This document shows positions 24,656 to 32,421 of a stretch of DNA of 64,000 nt, one piece after another. The translations under genes were made by a program, and so were the position numbers. The stretch covers positions 62,001-126,000 of the forward strand of contig NZ_MBTG01000003.1 of assembly GCF_002027705.1 (NCBI RefSeq). Direction: 5' to 3'. How positions within the stretch are numbered: the stretch's first letter is position 1; each line of letters opens with the position of its first letter. The stretch comes from Paenibacillus ferrarius (GTDB lineage: Bacteria; Bacillota; Bacilli; Paenibacillales; NBRC-103111). The notes below the pieces were generated by a model, which saw only the letters and a program-made list of their open reading frames with translations, made no database searches and was not told where the DNA came from.

Positions 24656-26767
24656 TTAACGTCCGCCAATTTTGATCGGCACTGTGTTCGACTTGCCTAC
24701 GGTGGTTTCCCTGGAATCTTTCACATGAACCTGAATGTCCCAAATGCCTGCTTTCAGCAAGCTGCCTTCAACTTTAGCGGTTAGGTTATGCTCATCCTGC
24801 CAAGTTGTCGGGACTGCTTTTCCGTTCAAAGTCACAAAACCGAGTGGCGGTAAATTATTGCCTTTCACCGACAGGGTTATGCTGGAACGTCCTGAGATAT
24901 CGCGGCTGTCTGCTTCAACTGTATTCAGTGTAATCGGGCCGAATCCAAGCATATACTTGGAATTAATAATAGGCACTTTGTAATCTTTGTAAGCATGCCT
25001 ATCACCGAAAATAATGTCATATTGCAGCGTATCGTAGTTTTTTAGATCTTGTTCATTAATGTTCATCGCTTGGTAATAATCTTTGGGAGGAATGACCGGA
25101 ATCTTTTTGACTAGCTGGCTTAAAAAGTCCGTATAATAGCTGCCTTGCTGCTTGGATAATTCAATGAGATAAGGACCTAGAAATGACGGGCTGATGTTAA
25201 GCTTATCCTTGCGCTCCGTATCGAAATTATTCCATACTACGAGCGGAACGCTGTACATCTTTTTCAGGAAATCAGGGTCGTCTTTGCCGCTGATATACTT
25301 CGTGTCCATGTAAGTGGCATAATCATCGCCAAGCGCAGGGAGGTGATCTCCCCAGAAAGCGATAATGGTCGGTTCGCCTTTTTTCTCGTAATACTCAACA
25401 AGTTCCTTGAGCATATTGTCCGAGGCATTGATGCCTTGGGCAAGCGTTTCAAGCATGCCTTGCGACGAAGGCGACATATCGCCAGAAACATCAAAATTAT
25501 TTTTGGGAAATTTGCCAGGATAGAAATGGAAATGGTTCTCCATCGTATTGGCAAAAACAAAATCGGGTCCATCGCTTAACTCAGTCGCATGAATGATATT
25601 GGCAGCAACTTCATGATCTGCGATATAAGGGCCTGAATAATTAGGCTTAAAGTATTCTATCGGAATGTATTTCGAGAAGCCAAAGTCCTTATAAACTTTG
25701 TTGCTGTTGAAATACCAATTGTAGAAAGGGCTGATAGCTGTAGATGTGTAGCCTTGCCTAGCATAAATGCTCGCTAAAGAATCGACTTCACCTGTAATGA
25801 ATTGATTGTAGGCAATGGAACCCTGAGGCAGAAAACGCATAGAGTTTCCGGTCAAAACCTCAAATTCAACATTCGCGGTGCCGCCGCCATATTGCGGTGA
25901 AAGCATGGTTCCGCTTGTTCCTGTTTGCTGCAGCTTATGAAAGAACGGTATGGGATCTTTGCTGAAGGTCACCCCTTTGATGACCGTTGGATCCCAGAAG
26001 GCTTCACTTAGCACGACAATGACGTTCGGCTTAACAGGATTGCCAGGATCGCCGGCTTTAATCGGTTTGGGTGTCTGGCTAACAATAGCCTCGACCGCTT
26101 TATCGTCGTAGCCTTCGCGTTTATCAAAAAGCATCGACTTCGTATTGAGAACTGTGGCTAGCGCGTAACCATTTGTCGTTGTGTTCTCTACCTGGTTCCA
26201 GACAGAGGCTTTAATCCCGGACCATCTTTGAATCGGTAGAGGCAGGTCTGAGTAGACAGCTGTTAACATCGCCAGAGCAATAATCGCCAAAATGCCACGT
26301 TCTTTTAATGCCACTTTTTTCATAAATAAGGGTGTGCGGTACAACAAGTAATAGCTGCTTGCCAAGAAAAATACGATCATAATCAAAATGTTAAAGCTGA
26401 AAATATTGGAGAGGTATTTCACCATATCCGAGGCTTCACCGGCTAAAACAATGTCCCAAGGGGTCAAAGGGACTCCGAGGATTTTCAACTTAATACCGCT
26501 GATTAGCGCCAAGGAAAGCAGTAGTGCGGATACGACCCAATATGCGATTTTGGTACGACCTATCATAGCGATGAATAAGAGCAGAAGACTGAGGACGATC
26601 CATTCATTAAAAAGGAGCTCCAGCACATGCTTATAGCCCCATGTGATCGTTTCTATATAATGCCCTCGGCTCAAGATTTCCATGACCACAACAGGGATAA
26701 ATGCTATAAGGACTAGCGGCCACCGTTGCCGAAAAAATAAGAGCAAACGATTAAGTTGATTTTTCAT
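24656..26767 (-). CDS. LtaS-like membrane sulfatase-fold enzyme with extra C-terminal domain
   Basis: The 703-residue protein has about five N-terminal membrane helices and a large extracellular alkaline-phosphatase/sulfatase-fold domain. Family elements are NVIVVLSEAFWDPT (metal-binding Glu), GGGTANVEFEVLTGNSM (likely catalytic Thr), FVFANTMENHFHF and IIAFWGDHLPALGD (metal-binding Asp/His). It resembles lipoteichoic acid synthases that polymerise glycerol phosphate from phosphatidylglycerol. Residues ~600-703 form an additional beta-rich, Ig/IPT-like domain not present in standard LtaS. A paralogue lies at 32422-34521. Whether it makes LTA or another glycerol-phosphate transfer is unknown. 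Confidence 0.85.
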   Translation of the reverse strand: MKNQLNRLLLFFRQRWPLVLIAFIPVVVMEILSRGHYIETITWGYKHVLELLFNEWIVLSLLLLFIAMIGRTKIAYWVVSALLLSLALISGIKLKILGVPLTPWDIVLAGEASDMVKYLSNIFSFNILIMIVFFLASSYYLLYRTPLFMKKVALKERGILAIIALAMLTAVYSDLPLPIQRWSGIKASVWNQVENTTTNGYALATVLNTKSMLFDKREGYDDKAVEAIVSQTPKPIKAGDPGNPVKPNVIVVLSEAFWDPTVIKGVTFSKDPIPFFHKLQQTGTSGTMLSPQYGGGTANVEFEVLTGNSMRFLPQGSIAYNQFITGEVDSLASIYARQGYTSTAISPFYNWYFNSNKVYKDFGFSKYIPIEYFKPNYSGPYIADHEVAANIIHATELSDGPDFVFANTMENHFHFYPGKFPKNNFDVSGDMSPSSQGMLETLAQGINASDNMLKELVEYYEKKGEPTIIAFWGDHLPALGDDYATYMDTKYISGKDDPDFLKKMYSVPLVVWNNFDTERKDKLNISPSFLGPYLIELSKQQGSYYTDFLSQLVKKIPVIPPKDYYQAMNINEQDLKNYDTLQYDIIFGDRHAYKDYKVPIINSKYMLGFGPITLNTVEADSRDISGRSSITLSVKGNNLPPLGFVTLNGKAVPTTWQDEHNLTAKVEGSLLKAGIWDIQVHVKDSRETTVGKSNTVPIKIGGR

Positions 26768-26966
26768 AGGTTCTCCTAAAAAGAATGAATTAAGAAATTG
26801 TAAATGACAACTGACATTATACCATGGGCGGTCATAATATTCGATGGCAGAATATCTAACAATTTTTATAAGAATAGGAGATTGAAAAGCGTTCTTTTAG
26901 GGAGGAAATCAAACAGTTTGTCGAGAAATAGGATAAGAAGATGATGAGATACGGAGGGGATTAGCC

Positions 26967-27872
26967 TTGGCCAACGAACAAGTTCAATTTCAGAAGAAGG
27001 CAACGATACATGCACAACATCGAAGAATGACCAAAAGCGCCCTATTGCGGCGCGGTGTGTTCCTCTTCATAGGGGCAGCCTTAATGTCAGTGGGACTGGA
27101 GATATTCCTGGTTCCCAACAAAATTATCGATGGCGGCATCACAGGGATTTCCATTATTTTATCGTATTTGACCCACGTGCAAGTCGGACTATTTTTGACC
27201 TTGTTAAATATCCCGTTCTTATTTATCGGCTATAAAATGATTGGCAAAACCTTTGCACTTTCGACATTTTTCGCCATTCTGGTTATGTCCATCGGAACCT
27301 CGCTGCTTCATCCCGTACATGAGCTGACGAATGATCCTTTGTTGGCTGCCGTATTCGGAGGCATTATTCTGGGTATCGGGGTTGGGATGGTTATCAGATT
27401 CGGAGGTTCACTCGATGGCACTGAAATTATTGCGATTCTGGTATCTAAAAAACTGCCTTTTTCAGTAGGCGAGATCGTTATGTTCTTCAACTTATTCATC
27501 CTCGGCAGCGCTGGCTTTGTCTACAGCTGGGATCGTGCCATGTATTCGTTAATTGCCTATTTCATCGCTTATAAAATGATTGATGTGACGATTGAAGGAT
27601 TCGATGAGTCCAAATCCGTGTGGATCATCAGTGATAGTTTCCGACAAATCGGCGAAGCGATTTTAGATCGTTTGGGGCGCGGCGTTACGTATCTGGAAGG
27701 GGAAGGCGGATTCTCCGGAGATAATAAGAAAGTAATCTTCTGTGTCATTACAAGGCTGGAGGAAGCAAAGCTAAAGTCCATCGTGGGTGAGCTTGATCCA
27801 AAAGCATTTCTGGCAGTTGGCAACATCCACGATGTCAAAGGTGGAAGATTTAAGAAGAAGGACATTCACTAG
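26967..27872 (+). CDS. YitT-family membrane protein
   Basis: A 301-residue protein starting at TTG 26967 (GGAGGGGA six bases before). It has five or so membrane helices with the YitT landmarks EIFLVPNKIIDGGITGISIIL, LNIPFLFIGYKMIGKTFA and GFGGSLDGTEIIAI-like RFGGSLDGTEIIAILVSKK. The soluble C-terminal DUF2179 domain shows GRGVTYLEGEGGFSGDNKKVIFCVI. The biochemical role of the family is unknown. It is convergent with a response regulator gene, sharing the last four bases. Confidence 0.9.
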   Translation: MANEQVQFQKKATIHAQHRRMTKSALLRRGVFLFIGAALMSVGLEIFLVPNKIIDGGITGISIILSYLTHVQVGLFLTLLNIPFLFIGYKMIGKTFALSTFFAILVMSIGTSLLHPVHELTNDPLLAAVFGGIILGIGVGMVIRFGGSLDGTEIIAILVSKKLPFSVGEIVMFFNLFILGSAGFVYSWDRAMYSLIAYFIAYKMIDVTIEGFDESKSVWIISDSFRQIGEAILDRLGRGVTYLEGEGGFSGDNKKVIFCVITRLEEAKLKSIVGELDPKAFLAVGNIHDVKGGRFKKKDIH

Positions 27873-28567
27873 TCCGCTTTGTCCGTACCCTTCGTTGTTT
27901 CTCCTCGTTCAAATAAGCCTAAATCTCTGATTTTCTGAGCGGCGTCCTTGCTGCTGGGACTACCGAGTTTTTTCAAAATATGTCCGACATGAATTTTGAC
28001 CGTACGCAAAGAAATGAAAAAACGGCTGGCAATTTCGGTTTGCGTATGGCCTTGATCAATCATCTCCAATACTTGCAGTTCGGTAGGAGTAATCAGATCA
28101 CTGATTTCTTTTACTTTGAATTGATGCTCAAGCTTTTTGAGTCTGCGGAATTCTTCTCGCATCTGCTCCGCTACCGCGGCGTTAATGGCGGATTGACGGG
28201 CATGCACAGCGCGGATAATGCCAGGCAACTCTTCGTAGCGAGATTTGATTTGATAGTCGATGGCGCCGGCTTGGAAAGAACGAAAGATGAAATCTTTCTC
28301 TTCCATCGATGTCAGCATGATGACCTTCACGCCCCATGAAAGAACAGCTTGCTCAGCCAGTCCGATTCCGGCGGGCTCATCTTGCAGCATGATGTCCATT
28401 AACAGGACGTCAACGCCGGGATCAGCTTCTGTGAAAAGCTCTTTGGCCTCCTCCGAGGTCGATACGGTGCCAACGACGTTCAGATCCGTCTGGCGATTCA
28501 GATAAGCTTTGAGGCCGCGCAGCCAGTCTAGATCATCTTCAACAATAAAAACGCGAATTGGTTCCAA
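27869..28567 (-). CDS. Response regulator, NarL/LuxR type
   Basis: A 232-residue two-component regulator. The receiver domain has acidic pocket VEDD, phospho-acceptor D58 in VLLMDIM, T in MLTSMEE and K in DYQIKS. The C-terminal LuxR-type helix-turn-helix reads LTPTELQVLEMIDQGHTQTEIASRFFISLRTVKIHVGHILKKLG. The start is TTG with AAGGGGG eight bases upstream. It is 13 bp behind its cognate kinase gene. Targets unknown. Confidence 0.92.
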   Translation of the reverse strand: MEPIRVFIVEDDLDWLRGLKAYLNRQTDLNVVGTVSTSEEAKELFTEADPGVDVLLMDIMLQDEPAGIGLAEQAVLSWGVKVIMLTSMEEKDFIFRSFQAGAIDYQIKSRYEELPGIIRAVHARQSAINAAVAEQMREEFRRLKKLEHQFKVKEISDLITPTELQVLEMIDQGHTQTEIASRFFISLRTVKIHVGHILKKLGSPSSKDAAQKIRDLGLFERGETTKGTDKAD

Positions 28568-28580
28568 GTCAGAATCCCCC

Positions 28581-29939
28581 TTATGTCTGTAATCGGTTGC
28601 CAGGGAAGATCAGGAACACACTCGTTCCTTTCCCAGGCTCACTGCTTAACTCCAACGATCCCCCATGCTTTTTCATCACACTGTAGCAATAAGCGAGTCC
28701 CAGTCCAAAATTGTTGCGGCTGCCGCTTTTGGTCGTATAAAAGGGCTCCAGCACTTGTTTCAACACCGATTTATCCATACCCATCCCGGTATCTTTGACT
28801 TCGATGACGATATTTTTCTTGGCCTGAAAGGCTCTAATCGTAAGCTCGCCGCCGCTTGGCATGGCTTCAGCCGCATTCATCAGGACGTTGGTCAATGTTT
28901 CCGCAAATTGAATCGGATCAAGCAGAAGTTTCAAGGTGTCAGGAACGTTCTGATGCACCTGAATTTTCGCCAAATACGGATGCAGCGGTGGGGTAACGTC
29001 TTGCAACAGCGCTGTCAAATGTACGGGAGAAACTCTGAGCGGAAGCTCTTGTGTTTGCTCATGGACACGACTAATCATGTCGCGAATATGCATGGATGCG
29101 TTCATAACCACATCAATGTCTTGGATTAACTCGGTTTGCTCGGTATCTTCGGCATGCTGCTTCATCTTCTCGAGAAATAAGCGCATTTTGCCAACATCAT
29201 TTTTGATGGCATGGTTCAGAATGGCGGTTCCAGAAGTAATGGCCCGCAAGGTGGAGTCAAGCTTGCGGCGTTCGATGAGCAGGCGCATGCCCAGAAATCC
29301 GTATTTGAAAAAGGTATATACGAAAAAGGGCACGACAAAAGCCAAAATCCAAACATGATAGACCCACATCCGGTAGAAACCAAAGCTTGGCATGACGTAA
29401 TTAAGCACACCCACACATAGAATGGGCGGGAGAAGTGCCAGGCATGTGAATAAATGAGTTTGTTTCAATGCCGGCAGCCGCTCTTTTTTGGTAAGGATGA
29501 GTCCAGCGCCGATCAATATGTAAGGGAAAGCCCACGTGGCTACGACAGGAAAGGCGATGGGCATTTCCTCTGTGTAGCTTGGCGTGAACAACAAGCATGC
29601 AATGGGCGGGACGAGCAGAGCAAAGGGCAGCCATGTCCGAAGTTTCGGCTTTTGCCAAAATGTGTTGTAGGTTAAGGAAAGCATGGCGAACGAATAGGGT
29701 AAGCCATAATAAGAAATCAATGAGCACAGTCCCATGAAATTGTAAAGCAATGATGCGATTGAAGGATTAGGTACGGTTTGCTGGATATATGGGATGAAGT
29801 TCTCCGACAGAACAGCGGCAAGAGCACCGAATCCACCGGTAAAAACGACAGCGCTCATCCATCGCATTGTACTGGATCTAGGATCGATCATCATAAGACC
29901 AAGTGCAATAATCCATAAGGCAAATAGTACAAAAAGCAT
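28581..29939 (-). CDS. Membrane sensor histidine kinase
   Basis: A 452-residue kinase starting at 29939 (GGAGGAATC just upstream), not at the earlier in-frame ATG. About seven N-terminal membrane helices form a 7TM-like sensor. Phosphoacceptor region ILNHAIKNDVGKM is followed by the ATPase domain with N box LMNAAEAMPSGGE, G1 VKDTGMGMD, F box FYTTKSGSRNNFGLGLAY and G2. It pairs with the downstream NarL-type regulator. The signal is unknown; seven helices with no large extracellular domain suggest a membrane or small-molecule cue. Confidence 0.88.
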   Translation of the reverse strand: MLFVLFALWIIALGLMMIDPRSSTMRWMSAVVFTGGFGALAAVLSENFIPYIQQTVPNPSIASLLYNFMGLCSLISYYGLPYSFAMLSLTYNTFWQKPKLRTWLPFALLVPPIACLLFTPSYTEEMPIAFPVVATWAFPYILIGAGLILTKKERLPALKQTHLFTCLALLPPILCVGVLNYVMPSFGFYRMWVYHVWILAFVVPFFVYTFFKYGFLGMRLLIERRKLDSTLRAITSGTAILNHAIKNDVGKMRLFLEKMKQHAEDTEQTELIQDIDVVMNASMHIRDMISRVHEQTQELPLRVSPVHLTALLQDVTPPLHPYLAKIQVHQNVPDTLKLLLDPIQFAETLTNVLMNAAEAMPSGGELTIRAFQAKKNIVIEVKDTGMGMDKSVLKQVLEPFYTTKSGSRNNFGLGLAYCYSVMKKHGGSLELSSEPGKGTSVFLIFPGNRLQT

Positions 29940-30080
29940 GATTCCTCCGTCAAATGAATAGATAGTTTCTTCTATTGTGGCATGGAGCCAACATTTGCAC
30001 AAGAGTATCCTTTCCCTGTGGGCCTAAGAGGAAATAAGCGAAGCTTCGCGAATAAGTGGATGAGAAGGGAGTGAAATCTC

Positions 30081-30989
30081 ATTGATGCCAAAAAGCGTTT
30101 GGCTATAGCTATCTTGAAAATTGTAGGTAAAGTACTGCTTTGCGGAGTTTTCATTGTTGTCATAACCGTGATATTATCAATTGCAGCAGCTGTTGTAGCG
30201 ATTCTAAAACATCCAGACCAGGAGCTCAGCATGGCTGGAATGGCTGGTGACCCCTTCTTTGTTAAAGCCGCATTGTGGGCACAAATTATTGGCTTTGTAG
30301 GGGGCGTTCTTCTTGCCTATGCCGTGTTTGAGAGGCGGAAAAGATGGGCCCTTGGTTTTGGAGCGCGACAGATGGGACTTAAGCTTAGCGCTGGTGTTCT
30401 CTTGGGGGCGCTGCTGATTTCGGCCAGCACCTTCGGGATTTGGTTGTTTGGCGTCATTCTCTTCCATTTCAATGCTTGGACAAGCTCATTAGGACTTGAG
30501 CTGGTATGGGGGTTCTTGCTTTTTATCGGTGTTGCGGTAAATGAAGAGCTTTTTGCCCGAGGTTACTTACAGGGACTGGTGAAAGAGAGATTTGGGACCA
30601 TTTCGGCTGTAACCGTGTCTACGCTCGTGTTTGCTTTGCTGCATTCGTTTAACCCGGGAATGTGGAGCAATCCTGTGCCATTGCTGAATTTGCTGCTGGC
30701 TGGCTTGTTGTTTGGCTTATGCCGAGAGTTTTCTCAAAGTCTGTGGATGCCCATTGGACTGCATTTGTCTTGGAATTATTTGCAGGGGTGCATCTTTGGC
30801 TTCCAGGTATCGGGCACCCCAATGCCCTCGCTCTTTACGCTAAAAATGAGTTATTCCGACAGTGCTTTAATTTCTGGCGGCATTTTCGGGGCTGAGGGCA
30901 GTCTAGTCACGACTGTGATTCTTATGATTGGAATAGCAGGGCTCGTTTTGTTTTATCGGAGACCCACAAAGACTCTACATACGAACTAA
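30081..30989 (+). CDS. CPBP-family intramembrane protease
   Basis: A membrane protein of about 300 residues with the Abi/CPBP motifs: NEELFARGYLQGLV (EExxxR), LVFALLHSFNPG (FxxxH) and LHLSWNYLQG (HxxxN/D). Such proteins act as CAAX-type endopeptidases or in bacteriocin self-immunity. No ATG or GTG fits. The ribosome site AAGGGAG (30065-30071) is correctly placed for an ATT at 30081 and too far from a TTG at 30099. I give 30081; 30099 is the alternative. The aldose epimerase gene follows 14 bp later. Confidence 0.78.
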   Translation: MDAKKRLAIAILKIVGKVLLCGVFIVVITVILSIAAAVVAILKHPDQELSMAGMAGDPFFVKAALWAQIIGFVGGVLLAYAVFERRKRWALGFGARQMGLKLSAGVLLGALLISASTFGIWLFGVILFHFNAWTSSLGLELVWGFLLFIGVAVNEELFARGYLQGLVKERFGTISAVTVSTLVFALLHSFNPGMWSNPVPLLNLLLAGLLFGLCREFSQSLWMPIGLHLSWNYLQGCIFGFQVSGTPMPSLFTLKMSYSDSALISGGIFGAEGSLVTTVILMIGIAGLVLFYRRPTKTLHTN

Positions 30990-31003
30990 GGAGGATATTT
31001 CAC

Positions 31004-31990
31004 ATGAGTGGATATGAAATTATTGCAAGTGAGTGGGACGGGGAGTCGACGCTTCGCCTCGTCGACCATGCTACCGGAGCCGAGGCCGAGATCATCCCGG
31101 CCATCGGACTGCATCTGTTCCGCTTCGATGTGCGGAACCACGCTTACATCGCGAAGCCAGCCAGCGCAGCCGAGCTTCGCGTCAAGTCTTCGCGCTACGG
31201 CGTGCCCATTCTGTTCCCGCCGGGGCGCGTCAAGCAAGCGGCCTTCACCTTTGAAGGCCGCGAATACAGGCTCCCCGCGAATCGGGAGCCGGATCATGCC
31301 CACGGCGAGCTGCGCGAGCGGCCGTGGAAGGTCGTAGCCAGCGGCGCGGATGCGGCTGGCGGGGCTTATGTCTCCGCGGAGTTCGACTTCGCGGAGCACG
31401 CGGATGTGCTGGCGTATTGGCCGCACGCCGCATGCTTTCGCTTTACGTACCGTCTGAAGGACGGCACGTTGTCGCTCAGCGGTGAAATCGCCAACCGAAG
31501 CGGCAGCACAATGCCGCTTTCGCTTGGCTTTCACCCGTATTTCGCGTACGCGGAGGGCGAAGCCGACCGCGTGCGGGTCGTGATTCCAGCGGCAGGGGAA
31601 TGGCCGCTGAGCGAAGACGGCTACGCCGCAGGCGAGCCTGCGGCGTCAACGCTAACCGCGGCGCTGCAGCAAGGCGCGCGCGTCACGGAGCTGCCAGGCT
31701 ATCCTGGCGGGTCGCAGATGCTCAGCATGAAGCCTGGTCCGCAGACCTGTGAGCTGCATTACGAAGCTCGCGGGACGAAGCTGGTCTTTGACATGGGGGA
31801 CCGTTTCCCTATTCACGTACTGTTCACCGCGCCATGGACGGATGCGGTCTCGCTTGAACCTTATACAAGCATCATGAACGTGTTCAATGAGCCCATTAAA
31901 GCGGAGCTTTCCGGAGCGCAAGGTTTAGCTTCTGGCGAAACCTTCGCATTCGAGTGGTCGCTTCGCATCGAACCTTACCAGGGCTCATAG
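31004..31990 (+). CDS. Aldose 1-epimerase family protein
   Basis: A 328-residue galactose mutarotase-fold protein. Motifs include PILFPPGRVKQAAFTFEGREYRL, HAHGELRERPWKV (catalytic His), SLGFHPYFAY (second His) and SLEPYTSIMNVFN (Glu). It interconverts sugar anomers in the cytoplasm. Ribosome site GGAGG is close. The gene is clearly richer in G+C than its neighbours, with several shadow frames as a result. Its 3' end overlaps the convergent ymaF gene by 16 bp. Confidence 0.87.
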   Translation: MSGYEIIASEWDGESTLRLVDHATGAEAEIIPAIGLHLFRFDVRNHAYIAKPASAAELRVKSSRYGVPILFPPGRVKQAAFTFEGREYRLPANREPDHAHGELRERPWKVVASGADAAGGAYVSAEFDFAEHADVLAYWPHAACFRFTYRLKDGTLSLSGEIANRSGSTMPLSLGFHPYFAYAEGEADRVRVVIPAAGEWPLSEDGYAAGEPAASTLTAALQQGARVTELPGYPGGSQMLSMKPGPQTCELHYEARGTKLVFDMGDRFPIHVLFTAPWTDAVSLEPYTSIMNVFNEPIKAELSGAQGLASGETFAFEWSLRIEPYQGS

Positions 31991-32358
31991 GACATACCAA
32001 TCGTCGAGTAGCCTGAGTAGGGATGCTGATGGAGCTCAGTAATCAGGCCATATGCCTTGGCTGATTGGACTAGAGCGCCGGAGCGGGAAGTATTGTAGGC
32101 ATTTAAATCAACAATCCCTTCAAGCAAATGAATATGCGTGCCATTCTGAAGGGCAATGGCGGGTCCAGATATTCCGAAAAAGTTATGATAGTGCCCATAC
32201 CGAATGCCCGTGATGCCTTGATACTGATGAACATGACCATCATAAGCTGTTCCGTTTACACTGAACGTATAGACCCTTTGTAGATGACGATGCTTCAACT
32301 CTTCTGAAGTGATGTTCTTGAAGAAATGCACATGAGCAGGCGGGATGCAAGAAGTCAT
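31975..32358 (-). CDS. ymaF: YmaF-family histidine-rich protein
   Basis: A 127-residue protein built of short His-rich repeats: PAHVHFF, LKHRHLQ, DGHVHQY, YGHYHNF, GTHIHLLEG and LHQHPY. This is the YmaF pattern of Bacillus. The alternating H-x-H pairs suggest metal binding, but no function is established. The start at 32358 follows AAGGGGGGT by eight bases; that site lies in the 3' arm of a hairpin (32364-32413). Confidence 0.82.
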   Translation of the reverse strand: MTSCIPPAHVHFFKNITSEELKHRHLQRVYTFSVNGTAYDGHVHQYQGITGIRYGHYHNFFGISGPAIALQNGTHIHLLEGIVDLNAYNTSRSGALVQSAKAYGLITELHQHPYSGYSTIGMSYEPW

Positions 32359-32363
32359 GCCCA

Positions 32364-32413
32364 AAACCCCCCTTGGAACAGGATATGCTTTCATCCTATT
32401 CTAAGGGGGGGTT
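32364..32413 (-). terminator. Hairpin: terminator of ltaS-like gene 2 that includes the ymaF ribosome site
   Basis: On the minus strand a run of seven C followed by TTAGAATAGGAT pairs with ATCCTGTTCCAAGGGGGGTTTT. The stem is over 18 bp with few mismatches and ends in TTTT. The G-run of its 3' arm is also the Shine-Dalgarno sequence of ymaF. Confidence 0.72.
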
Positions 32414-32421
32414 TGTCATGA

